From NCBI RefSeq assembly GCF_034702125.1, contig NC_085876.1:5248864-5312863 (forward strand): 64,000 nucleotides of DNA. The letters run 5' to 3'. The position numbers and the translations under genes are program-made. The notes beneath the pieces were generated by a model, which worked only from the letters and a program-made list of their open reading frames with translations, made no database searches and had not been told where the DNA came from. Each line of letters starts with the position of its first letter. Within the stretch, counting starts at the first letter, position 1. The stretch is from Engraulis encrasicolus. Its lineage: Eukaryota > Chordata > Actinopteri > Clupeiformes > Engraulidae. Below, in pieces: positions 54,323 to 64,000 of this stretch.

Positions 54323-57300
54323 CAGTCCCCCCAGGAAATCGCGATGTTGCGATCGCGTCGTTTTTCGCAACTTCAATGAATTCCCGCGAATTCTGCGCGA
54401 GAGCGCAACTTTAACCAATCACCGCGATTTCCCGCAACTTTGAACACTTTGAACCAATCCATGTTGCGCTGACTTCACTGACGTCGACAAACTTCCTTTC
54501 AAAAAGGATAATACAATAAAAAAAATACAATAAAAAAGTAACCTAGCAATCAGTCCCAGCACTTTACTATGCATGTACAAAGTTGTCGGTGAGGGGAAAA
54601 AAACTAATAAATACGAATGTAAGAAACGCCATGTTCTCATTGCGCGTCTGCTCGCATGGTCACAGGAGGGAAAATGTATGACTACTAGTCTGGCATAACC
54701 AATAGGCCTACATTTTTAAAATGTGGTAGGCCTACATAAATATATAGCCTAATTAACACTTCATGACAGTCATCTACATTACGCCAAGTATAGGGCTCCT
54801 ACAACAAGATGTGTTTTCTTTTTTCTAAAGCGGTCCACCTGCTGGACCACTTTGGTGTTTGACTTGTGCGCATACCGAAGGCAACATTTTCCCTCCGAAT
54901 TGAGATGCGCAAATGCCTTGTCCACAACAAAGCAGTAATTTCCATCCTTCATTGTGAATGCTGCGTGCGTGCCTGGCCGATATAGTAGCCTAATATAGTA
55001 ATCTCTTTCGCGCAAATTGGGCTATGGCTGGATCAGGGTTCACGTTAGCCGGCTGTGGCCGGACATTGGCCGTTTGCATGCATGAATGACCGGCAAAATA
55101 AAATGTGGCCGGACAAAAATGACTGCAATCAGTCAGTAAATAATATTAGCTCATTTTAAATAGGCCTACTTAACGTTACAAAAGACCAGTAGGCCTAATA
55201 TGAAACTGAACAAAACTGAAAATATTTGTGAATAGCCTATGTAAATGAACTTGTCATAAGCAGCACGCAATATTGCTTGCGCTCTCTTCCCCTCGTTGTC
55301 TCCAATCACGCGATGCTTATAATCACTTGACTCACGCTGGCTGCTGTGCTGTCGAGGAACGATTCTGTTTTGTTGTGGGCTATTTTCTACCAATATATCA
55401 GTGAACACAACAAAGGGCATTGCATTTGCAAAACCGTTTCATGCCCTTTGAGAAGTGAAGTCTAAAGGGGGGTTTAGAGTCGCGCGTTCGCGGGGGTTCT
55501 GCACAGAGAATGAGCCACAGCGCCCCCCTGTGCAGCGACAAAACGACCCCTGGCTGCAGTACACGCATGTTTCTCCCAGGCTGAAATGTCCGTGAGCTGA
55601 GCTATGCTTGAAGACGGTGATTGGTCAATGCGCTTACGGCAGTCCGGGGGGAACTCAGCCCTGATAGGTCAGTTGTGTTCTATTCTTCTACCCTACCGCG
55701 GAGGTTTGAAGGAAAACGAAAAACACGATGCAGATGACTTGGCAGGAAATCACTGGAGTTTACTTGACAGGGAGAAGAGAAACTGTTTTTTATTTCAGTA
55801 GTACAACTTCCAAAAAATCAATTAGAAATATCCATAAAAGGCCATCATGGAAATGATATGTTTGTAGTGTGGTAGTAGCAAAGAAGCCTCTTTGTTCTTT
55901 TGTAGTGTGGCAGCTAGCTCATTAAAAAAGGGTTCGCTAATGTCCTGTAGAGTTTGAATGGGTTTGGCTGACAGTTGCTAAGCTAGCTGTTAATTAGATA
56001 GGCTATCTATTGTATTTAAAAATGGCTTTTGTTTCATTTAACCACCTCAACTGTAAAACATGAATAAAGAGAGACTCTTGTATGCTATCATCCATGTCTA
56101 ATTACGCCACAACTTTTTAAATTAATAGCAAGAAGCCTCTTTGTTGATACAGTATATAGTACAAGTAGTGTGGCTAGCTAGCTTCTAAAACAGGGTTCGC
56201 TAATGTCCTGTAGAGTTTGAATGGGTTTGGCTGACAGTTGCTAAGCTAGCTGTTAATATGGCCATTAGATGTATTGTATTTAAAACGGCTTTTGTTTGGC
56301 ATTTTAACCACCTGAACTGTAAAACATGAATAAAGAGAGAATCTTGTATGCTATCATTCATGTCTAATTACGCCACAACTTTTTAAATTAATAGCAAGAA
56401 GCCTCTTTGTTAGTGGTAGAATTACGTTTCAGGTGGCTAGTCAACTAGCTTTGAGTTTGTAATGACTGATTTAGCTGGCTAGCTACTACTAGGCCCCAGG
56501 TGTGAATGGCCATTCATGCTGTCTATTGTCTTTTAAAATGGCGTTTGTCTTGCATTTAATCTCATGTAGTACTTGACCAAAAATAAACTGATGTTGTACC
56601 ATCTAATTATGCCCCAACTTTTAGAAGTAGGCTACTAGTGGAATATTACGTTTTACATAGCCAGCTGATTAGCTTTGTGATTCATTCTAGGGACTGGGCT
56701 CAACTGAATGAGTTAGTTCGCCCCCTGTTGTCACGGAGGTGAATTGACGTCATTAAAATCTCCTCCTCCCTCCCCCCTTGCCCCACTCTTGAATTTTCGG
56801 CGGGAAAAAAAACACCACGCCCTTTCGCACGCATTCGCATGTAGGTCGACTATGAGGCAATACCCCCCGCTGACAGTACGTCTATGCTTTACCCCGCAAT
56901 CGGCACCGCGTGACTATGCATCAGCCTTAACGGTTGGACTCAATGGCATGCGCAGCATTGCATCACTTTCACTTTTACCTCTGCTGAAAAACGGTGGTGG
57001 ATCTCCAAGTAGGCTACAGTCTACAGAGGGTCAAGTTAAACATTCCAGAGAACGATTGACTCGCCAGAAGTCCCAGTGAAAGTGCATGCAGTGCTTTATA
57101 ACTGTTTTCATCACCGGCCAAAACGTGTAGCCCATATGAGCATCGTTGACAGCTGACCTCCGTTCTGCAGGCGACGTGGTGTTTTATAGATAACAATGTC
57201 GCCGTCTTTTATATTCACAAGAGGACCACAATTAATATAATTTCTGATCATTATTCAGCAAGCACCCTTCACAAACGGAAATCTGTGAACTCCATCCTCG

Positions 57301-58038
57301 TTACATTGAATGATGATCATCAGCCGGCTGACGGCGCGGGAGAACAAAAAAAAACCTAGGCTATGCCTTCTTTCGAAAGCGACCCCTCTCTCTGCTTTTA
57401 TTTGTGTTGCTTTTGACAAGCTTGAAAATTAAACGCCGACACAGGCAGGCTATGTGTAGCAGACGACTCACATTAACCAGGATTTCAGTCAGTTCCTGTC
57501 GCGCAGCCTCTTGGACATGCCCAATTCCGCCCGCCTACTTATAGTTAATTATGTATCCACTTTTTTAAAGTCAGGAATGGATATCGACATGATACGAAGT
57601 TTGTATGCTTACAATTTGAAACGGTGATGACATTTAAAACAGAGTCAAACGGCCATAAACAGCATTGTAATGAAGGGTGTCGTAATGGTAGCATGAAAGA
57701 GATGGAACTTTTCACGACGACATTCTGGCTAAAAACTTGCCCTGGCCGCTTCCCTGCTTTGGTTATGGACCAAAATTATAATATAAAAATGGAAATAGTA
57801 GGCTATAAAAACACCAGAGGACTGGAATGTGGCAGTGTCCTTTACTTTCAAGCGTGGGGAAGCATATTAAAAATCGCAACAAAAATCGCACCTTTCACTT
57901 CATGCCGCAACAAAATCGCAACAACACAGTAAGAAGCTCCGCAACTTTTATCGCGATTTTCTGGAAATCCTCGTGCACCATCTGGCAATTCCGACCGCGA
58001 TTTTTTGAGAAAATGCCCGCGATTTCCTGGTGGGACTG
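54323..58038. mobile_element. 3.7-kb DNA transposon with 6-bp duplication GTAATT
   Basis: Termini CAGTCCCCCCAGGAAATCGCG and, inverted, CAGTCCCACCAGGAAATCGCG (20 of 21 match). GTAATT is at 54317-54322 and 58039-58044. Subterminal regions are rich in ATCGCAAC motifs. No transposase frame was recognised, so it is non-autonomous or very worn. Confidence 0.8.
55878..56640. repeat. tandem repeat, about 265 bp, 2 good copies plus 1 degenerate
   Basis: GGGTTCGCTAATGTCCTGTAG to AATAGCAAGAAGCCTCTTTG occurs at 55930-56140 and 56207-56408; a diverged third copy follows to about 56640. Within the 3.7-kb element. Confidence 0.85.
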
Positions 58039-58331
58039 GTAATTGACCCCACCCCCCCAACACCAGGACAAAATTGTAGACAATTAGACAGCTTGCCAAC
58101 TTCCCAAAACAAAACAAAAAAGTGTAAAAAAAATGTAAAAAAAACAATACACAAAGAACATTGTCAATAAAACCACAGCTACAATTATTACAAGACCACA
58201 GCCGCGATGCTGGAGCAATTTGTTACAGAAAGCAAGACATATTGAGTTCCTCATTTATGCCCTGAGACTCCACTGAATTTAGAGTATGAATCCAAAATGC
58301 CTTTCTACGAAGCCTTGTTGGGGGGTGGGGT

Positions 58332-58534
58332 CAATTACCTGCAATGATATGAGACCAATTTAGCCAAACCAAGTGGGATCACCTGTGAATGTCAAGTCTT
58401 AAAATGTGTGTCTCTCTCTTGCTATCATTTGACTCTGAAGAAGGTGTAGCAACACCAAAACGTTGGTCAGGTGTGTCTACAAAATAAAGTCTTGAAAACT
58501 AAGCTGCAGTGTGCTCCAGCTTCTCCTTTCCAGC
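58332..58534. repeat. inverted segment, partner of 54256-54322 and 51463-51598
   Basis: 58335-58402 is the reverse complement of 54256-54322, and 58410-58534 of 51463-51598. This suggests inverted termini of a Penelope-like or similar element split by later insertions. Confidence 0.7.
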
Positions 58535-58553
58535 TATGCCAGTGACTTACTGG

Positions 58554-58730
58554 CAGTGTTGCCAGATGATTGCTGATGAAAACCCGCCTGGAAGAACTAA
58601 ATCCTGCCCAATTCTATTGACGTCTATGGAAAAGATTGGGCGAGTTTTCCTGCAAAATGCCATTTTTACCCGCAGACGGCCATCCCAAGCAGCCCAATTG
58701 GGCGGGAAACAGCCCAATCTGGCAACACTG
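58554..58730. mobile_element. hAT-type MITE (CAGTGTTGCC family), copy 2
   Basis: Ends CAGTGTTGCCAGAT / ATCTGGCAACACTG, perfect TSD CTTACTGG (58546-58553 and 58731-58738). 177 bp, opposite orientation to copy 1. Confidence 0.95.
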
Positions 58731-59064
58731 CTTACTGGAGCCTCAATGCCAGTGATTTCAAAAGCACTGGGACACTGATCTGTGATAGGTCTGTTAGAGC
58801 ATTAGGTCCAACCCCCTATGGGCGGGGTTGAAAAGGTGGGAAAAAGGCTTGTAGTCTCAACAGAAATCCACCTCTCTTACACTTCCTCCGTCAATGATGC
58901 AAAATGACGATTTTTACATCATTGACGGAGGAAGTGTTAAGAGATGGATGCGGATTTCTCCTGTATCAGGGGGAATTGAGAGATTTTTACAAGACCATTC
59001 AAAAGTATGACTGGGTGTCTAGCAATGGAAAGCCTAATGCAAAATGGGTGGAGTGTCCCTTTAA

Positions 59065-59762
59065 AAGCTCCGCAGGGCTGTAGCCGGTCGATGCGCACGG
59101 AGTGGACATGTAGATCATCAGCGCCAGCACTGGATCTGCTTGCCTGAGGATCTTCTTGGCTGTCTGCACGGCCCGTTCTGCATGGCCATTGCCCTGCGGG
59201 TGATGATGGCTGGATGTACAGTGTCTGAAATCAAACTGCTTCGCAAAGTCTTTAAACTCATTACTACAAAACTGCGGCCCATTATCGCACTACTTCGTCT
59301 GCGATGCCAAACCTGGCAAAGACGGCCTTGAGGTTAAGTATGACATGTGCACTGGTAGTGGATGGCATGTGCAGTATCTCTATGAATCTAAGAGTAATAG
59401 TCTGAGTTGACTAGGAAGTGCTGGTGGTTGTACTCACATAGATCCATTCCGATTCTCTTCCACGGACGATCTGGAAGTGGTGTAGAGATGAGTGGCTCTC
59501 TTTGCTGTGTTCTTTTCTGTTCTCGGCATGCCAGGCAGGAGGACACCAGGCTGCTGAGCTCTGTAGCGAGACCGGGCCACCACACAGATGGGGAGGCTCT
59601 CTCCCAACACCTGATTAGTCCTTGGTGCCCGTCGTGGATCCTCTGGATGATCTCGGTCCTCATCAGCTGCGGGATCACGATTCTGCTTCCCTTGAGGACC
59701 AGGCCAATGTGCTCTGACAGTTCAGCTTTTACATGTGTGTAGTGTCTTATACTCACAGGCAC
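59065..59762 (-). pseudogene. retrotransposon integrase N-terminal and core fragment
   Basis: Frame 59762-59388 carries the HHCC zinc-binding region (H...H about 29 residues before a CLAC motif, SSCLACREQK) and the beginning of the core (RPWKRIGMDLCEY). Downstream the core is open only in pieces to 59065, where the TTAA insertion lies. Confidence 0.8.
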
Positions 59763-60520
59763 CTTGCGGCTGTGTTCCGGCCATCCTGCCCGTATGACCT
59801 TGATGAGTGACTGCAGTTCAGCATCCTCTGCAGTCGCCTTCCGGATCTCGTCTATCTTGCTCGGGCTAGCAGGGATGTCACCTCACACTCAGTGTCCGGC
59901 TCAGCACGCTTGGACAGCGGGCTGTGTGAGAGAGTGTCAGCGACGACCAGAGTTTTCCCCGGAGAATACTCTGCCACGGGACTGAATCTCATGAGCCTCA
60001 TGAGGAGACACTGGCACCGCACAGGCACGTTGTCCAGGCTGCGGCTGTTGATGAGCGGCAGAACAGAAGTGGCTTGTGGTCAGTGACTAATTTGAATGTT
60101 TTCATGCCAGTGAGGTACCCGTCAAACTAGACATTCCTTTTCAATCTGGGCATAGCGTGTCGGGGTGATGAAGGTTGTGAGCTTATAGCTGTCTGGGTGC
60201 AGTGGGATTTGGAAGAACCCATTAGCTGCATCGAGCGTCGAGAAGACAGTGGCACCACTTAGCTTTGCTACGATCTCATCTGTGGTAGGCATGATGTACT
60301 GTTCCCTCTTAACAGCTTCATTCAGTCTTTTAAGGTCAACACAGATGATGCTTTACCTGAGCTCTTCAGGACCAGCACCATGGGCGCACAACAGTCAGTA
60401 GGCTGCGTCACCCTCTCAATGATGTCGTTCCCCTCCATCCGCTCCAGTTCCTCTTTAACTCTCTGCAGCATGGGGATTGGTACGCCTGGCAGTATGAGTG
60501 GCGTACAGCTGAGCATTTTC
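59763..60520 (-). pseudogene. damaged reverse transcriptase/RNase H region
   Basis: The N-terminal RT fingers (PMLQRVKEELERMEGNDIIE...) begin near 60480, but near 60130-60150 the sequence jumps to RNase H-side sequence (TDHKPL-like motif), removing the palm with the catalytic YxDD. Several stops and frameshifts follow. Confidence 0.75.
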
Positions 60521-61768
60521 TTTTAGCTGTATTCTTACAGGGTCAGTCTTCAAAGTTCCATGCTCACCGAATGCCTGCAGGTGTCCTGTGCTGCTGCACG
60601 CCGCTTCTCCCACTCTCCTCACCAGGTTCATCTTCACAGACAGGGGCCTGCTGAGGAGATTTCTGACTGTGCTGCCTCGGACGACGTAGGCTGTGAGTGG
60701 GTGTCTCTTCCCTTTGTAAGCCACAGTGCTCTTGAACTGTCCTAAGCACTGCAACTCACCTCCTGGGCTATCCAAGTCGATGTCTGCAGGCCCAAGTGGT
60801 GTTTTGGGTCTGAGCGAGTGGTAGGTTTCCTCGCAGATGACGTTCACGTCGGCCCCCGTGTCGATCTTCAACTTGTGAGTGGAGCCTACCCGCAGCTTGA
60901 CGATCCACTGCTCCGGCGACCCCTCGGCTGCTCTGCTCACTGTCCCCAGGTAGTATGTCGGTTGGTGCTGCAGCGACTGCTGCTGTTGCTGCTGCTGCTC
61001 CGCGACCTCGCTCACCGCCCTCCTGCTCTTGCACACCCGGCTCCAATGCCCCACTTTGTTGCACGAGTTGCATGTGGAATCTCGCACAGGGCAGTTCTCC
61101 TCCCTGCTATGGCGCATTTTCCCGCACTTTCCACACTTGCCACCTCCGTTATTTCCCCCTTTTTGCTTTCTTTCACCGAATTTCAACTTCTTTTTGAATT
61201 TGTTGGTTACTTCATGCACTAGCCCGGCTTCTGCCCCTTGCATACTAACATGAGAGGTGACCTCGTCTGACTGCCTGACTGTTTCGATCGCCACGGCTAG
61301 GTTCAGGTTCTGCATTAGCTGTAGCTGCTTTGACACTTCTTTGTCCAGTATCCCAACGACAATTCGGTCGCGAATGTTCTCTTCCCTATTCGCGTCAAAA
61401 TCACAATGTTCTGCTAGCTCGTACAAAGCCCTTATGAAAGTCTCTGCTTTTTCCCCGGCTCTTTGAACGCGTTGATGGAAACATGCCCGCTCATGCATTA
61501 CATTTCTGCGCGGCACAAAGTAGTCATCAAACTTCCCTAGCACATAGTCAAAGTCGTCTTCATTTTCCCCCTCCCCAACAAATGTGAACGATCGAAAAAC
61601 ATTTTCAGCCTGGCTGCCCATAGCATAGATGAGGCTGCTAACCTGCACCGCTACCGCTTCATTGTTAAGTTTGGTAGCAGTTCTGAATCTTACAAAACGT
61701 TGCTTCCAGTCGGGCCATTCTGCTGGTTTGTCGAAGGAAAAGTTCATCGGAGGGTTGAATTGCGCCAT
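60455..61768 (-). CDS. retrotransposon Gag-protease
   Basis: 437 codons open from ATG 61768. Begins MAQFNPPMNFSF, then a Gypsy-type gag (ERACFHQRVQRAGEKAETFI), two cysteine knuckle-like motifs (CGKCGKMRHSREENC and CNSCNKVGHWSRVC), a poly-Gln run, and an aspartic protease with LKIDTGADVNVI. Gag and protease are in one frame, unlike the first element at 1-1606. The frame ends by shifting near 60460, before reverse transcriptase. Confidence 0.88.
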   Translation of the reverse strand: MAQFNPPMNFSFDKPAEWPDWKQRFVRFRTATKLNNEAVAVQVSSLIYAMGSQAENVFRSFTFVGEGENEDDFDYVLGKFDDYFVPRRNVMHERACFHQRVQRAGEKAETFIRALYELAEHCDFDANREENIRDRIVVGILDKEVSKQLQLMQNLNLAVAIETVRQSDEVTSHVSMQGAEAGLVHEVTNKFKKKLKFGERKQKGGNNGGGKCGKCGKMRHSREENCPVRDSTCNSCNKVGHWSRVCKSRRAVSEVAEQQQQQQQSLQHQPTYYLGTVSRAAEGSPEQWIVKLRVGSTHKLKIDTGADVNVICEETYHSLRPKTPLGPADIDLDSPGGELQCLGQFKSTVAYKGKRHPLTAYVVRGSTVRNLLSRPLSVKMNLVRRVGEAACSSTGHLQAFGEHGTLKTDPVRIQLKENAQLYATHTARRTNPHAAES

Positions 61769-61782
61769 GACTGTCCGGTTTA

Positions 61783-61796
61783 CGCTTCTGGCACCA
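61783..61796 (-). other. primer binding site
   Basis: TGGTGCCAGAAGCG directly follows the LTR end on the minus strand, only 14 nt before the gag ATG. The priming tRNA was not identified. Confidence 0.7.
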
Positions 61797-61988
61797 TGTA
61801 AAGGATCTCCTTGAGGCAGATTACTCTTTAGATAAAATGTCGTTTAATCTGGCAGCTTGTCAAACACAACTCACAGTACAGCAACTAATAACGGAATGAA
61901 GATCAATGTCATGCGCATCACAGGTTAACGTCTGATTACCGTACATCTCATAGTGCATGTGCAGGCGCATCTATTACCGTACATGACA
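61797..61988 (-). repeat. 5' LTR of the second Ty3/Gypsy element, 192 bp
   Basis: Starts TGTCATGTACGG and ends CCTTTACA on the minus strand (TG...CA). Its U3 end matches 50143-50199. Very short for a Gypsy LTR. Confidence 0.85.
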
Positions 61989-62731
61989 GTTAGGTTGGTG
62001 TACACACATTTTCACTGACAGGTTATGTTTAGGAATTAGTTTTGGTTTAGGCACAGTTCCACATATTTTTGGACACCACTAATTTTTGGAATCAGACATA
62101 GAATAGGCCTACATACATAAGATAAACCAGATGTTGATCCAGGGCCAACTTTGCGATGTCGTTCCAGGAACAACAGTAACCCGAGGAAATCGCGGTCACC
62201 CGCTTTCAGACACTTGCCTTGCGTGTTGGAAATGAAAGATGAGCATTCGTATTTAACTAGGTCAATTTAAAGAAACCCTGCAGAAGTTTTCATTTGTCAC
62301 TTACAGCAAGGGAGGCCGACACAGGATTTTGACTGGCTCGTTTTTTTTTTATTCTACAGGACTATTCGAAATTCGAAAGAATAATCGAATATTCGTGCGC
62401 ATTCCTAGTAGAAACCACCTTATTCATCTCATCTGAAAGTAAATTTCAAACATATGCATTGCACACACAGTAACAAATTCAAAACATTCAAAATATAATT
62501 AACTGAAAATTGAGGGCAATTCCCTCAGGATCTAGAAGAATGGCGACTGGAAAATGGGAGACTACACAAGCATGCACGTACGTACACACACACACACACA
62601 CACGCGCGCACACACGCGCACACACGCCTGTCCTCCTTCCTCAGGTAAATATAGAACATAATTATGGTCTTGGTGTTAATAGATACAGCATGACTTAGCA
62701 AAGGCTGCTCTTACAAAAGACTGTGTAGAGC
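61989..62731. other. intergenic, no gene
   Basis: AT-rich with a CA/CG-repeat at 62583-62627. Nothing else supported. Confidence 0.4.
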
Positions 62732-62938
62732 AGTGGTTCTCAACCTTTTAGAACAAACACCCCCTTGACCTCATCATAAGCTTGACAATGCCCCCCTTAG
62801 TATTAAAAAACTAAATGGACTAATGTCCCCCAATGGAAACTAGGCACCGCCCCCTCTCAGCTGTATCCTTCTCAACGCCCCCCTAGAGCGCCCCAATGCC
62901 CCCTGGGGGGCTGTACCACCCCTGTTGAGAAACGCTAG
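62732..62938. mobile_element. hAT-type MITE
   Basis: AGTGGTTCTCAACC start and GTTGAGAAACGCTAG end; TSD TGTAGAGC / TTTAGAGC (62724-62731, 62939-62946; one mismatch). C-rich interior. Confidence 0.85.
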
Positions 62939-63216
62939 TTTAGAGCAAAGATGTCAGTTCATTACATGCATGCTAATAAGGATCCAGATCCACTGTCGGG
63001 AATTCAAACACCTCAGCTTGTGTGAGCCTGAGGTGAACAGTGGTGACACCGGCCAGGGAAGCTGACAAGGGGGGAAAAAGGGGTCAGTTGTCCCGGGCCT
63101 AGGGTGAGAGGGGGCCCGGAATTGGGTCTTCATAACATTGCATGTATTAAGTGAGGGGTCCTTTCAGATTACTTTGTCCCGGGCCAGCAAAAGCTGTCAG
63201 TGGCCCTGGTGACGGC

Positions 63217-63262
63217 CAGTGTTGGGCAATACCAAACCATAACAATGTTACTCCCAACACTG
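63217..63262. mobile_element. 46-bp hAT-type mini-MITE with perfect 8-bp TSD
   Basis: CAGTGTTGGG...CCCAACACTG, flanked by GTGACGGC at 63209-63216 and 63263-63270. Almost nothing but the terminal repeats remains. Confidence 0.88.
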
Positions 63263-63270
63263 GTGACGGC

Positions 63271-64000
63271 GCACACACACACCCCTCTAACCATAACACA
63301 ACATATTAATTTGATATGTTACATATGACAATATAACTCATACTTGTCCATATAGCCCACCTCATCACTGCTCACCAATCACCCCCTTCCACTGCCGCCA
63401 CACGCTCACACAACTGCCCTCCCCATACACTCACCAGTCACCAACACTGTAGCAAAAATACTGAATCAAACAAAGATATCGCAAACCACGCCCACTCAAT
63501 GCAAAAGCGTGTGCTCAAGTTGGGTCTCCTAAGGGGGCGTTGTCCCCTACTTCTTCTTCTCTTTTTGAGGTGTTTGCGGAAGACGTGCGCTACCGCCATC
63601 TACAGCGCTAAGGGGACTTCATTGATTCTCAACCTCAGGACTCCGAAGGTCTCCTAACCGAAGGTCTCCTAAAGGGGCGTTCACCCGACATAAAGTGGAT
63701 ACCGGAAAGGAAACAAAATGACGCTTCTTGATTACATCCACTTTCTTTGCCTGTAGCCTACTGCTAGGACCGTATTAACACACTGTGGTGCCCCCGGGCA
63801 CTACACCTCGCAGGTGACCCCTTTATTCAATAAACAATAAAGTTGTAACAATTCGCCTGACAGAATCAACGCCAGAGAAAGTCACAACGCTATATTTTCA
63901 CGGGTGGGTCTATTACTGACAATACGGTAACTGCTATAAGTTACTGTTTTTAGAAAGAGCGCAATGTAGGCTAATTGCCAAGTGCAACACTCATCCAAAC
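63271..64000. other. intergenic, no gene recognised
   Basis: No coding, RNA or clear repeat signal, apart from a short direct repeat CCGAAGGTCTCCTAA at about 63643-63672. Confidence 0.4.

Larger units (their letters stand above)
51013..59060. mobile_element. 8-kb composite TTAA-flanked element inside the Gypsy integrase
   Basis: TTAA occurs at 51009-51012 and 59061-59064. Termini AGGGGCATTCCACC and the inverse of GGTGGAGTGTCCCT are matched. The integrase reading frame runs up to one TTAA and resumes in the same phase after the other, so this is a clean insertion. The TSD suggests a piggyBac- or Kolobok-type element. Most of the length is made of later nested insertions. Confidence 0.85.
50143..61988 (-). 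mobile_element. Ty3/Gypsy LTR retrotransposon, interrupted
   Basis: From 5' to 3' on the minus strand: LTR 61988-61797, PBS, gag-protease, damaged reverse transcriptase and RNase H, integrase zinc-binding and core segments (59762-59065), an 8-kb TTAA insertion, the integrase C-terminus (51008-50525), PPT and a truncated LTR. It cannot be autonomous because the reverse transcriptase is deleted. It lies upstream of the nedd9 SH3 exon, probably inside nedd9 intron 1. Confidence 0.85.

Noticed and set aside
60818..61222. Plus-strand frames opposite Gypsy gag-protease
   Set aside because: Antisense shadows; the minus frame has clear zinc knuckles and DTGA.
1..64000. CRISPR arrays, rRNA genes, bacterial operons
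   Set aside because: None seen; repeats are tandem satellites or transposons, and genes are eukaryotic with introns.

Overview
The window looks like a stretch of a teleost fish chromosome. Two vertebrate genes that are neighbours in other vertebrates, smim13 (+ strand) and nedd9 (- strand), can be read exon by exon with GT-AG introns. Nearly everything else is mobile DNA of kinds common in fish: Tc1-like elements, hAT-type MITEs with 8-bp target-site duplications (TSDs), TTAA elements, Penelope-like pieces, LINE 3' ends, Ty3/Gypsy LTR elements and long CT/CA microsatellites. The species cannot be told from the sequence alone.

Layout. 1-2.6 kb: gag and protease of an LTR retrotransposon (- strand), with a well-formed -1 frameshift signal at the gag/protease junction. 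3.6-7.6 kb: non-autonomous DNA transposons, a 120-bp palindrome and the left half of a Tc1-like element. 7.6-22.75 kb: a block of about 15.2 kb that sits exactly inside that Tc1-like element, bounded by the 8-bp repeat TCAACAAG. It holds a HECT-type E3 ubiquitin ligase gene of the fish G2E3-like family (+) with an amplified array of exon-like cassettes upstream, a TIR-bounded element carrying a broken copy of part of the HECT domain, and a convergent two-exon DDE integrase gene (-) whose intron carries a Penelope-like insertion. 22.75-23.1 kb: the right half of the split Tc1-like element. 23.2-25.6 kb: an inverted-repeat element with a degenerate Tc1 transposase inside.

26.0-28.8 kb: smim13, two coding exons. 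28.8-33.2 kb: intergenic DNA with MITEs. 33.2-48.5 kb: nedd9, six exons covering the SH3 domain to the C-terminal domain; the short first coding exon was not found and probably lies beyond the window. Its introns hold an apparently intact Tc1 transposon, LINE fragments and MITEs.

50.1-62.0 kb: a second Ty3/Gypsy element (- strand) with 192-bp LTR, PBS, gag-protease, a deleted reverse transcriptase and an integrase split by an 8-kb insertion with TTAA duplication. That insertion itself contains nested elements, including a 3.7-kb one with GTAATT duplication. 62-64 kb: intergenic DNA with two small hAT-type MITEs.

The most notable observations are the 15.2-kb HECT plus integrase block with its TSD, the slippery-site/pseudoknot arrangement at 471-532, the exon-cassette array, and a MITE that duplicated a splice donor in the HECT gene. 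Exons were called by eye from splice sites and protein resemblance; no alignment or search was run.
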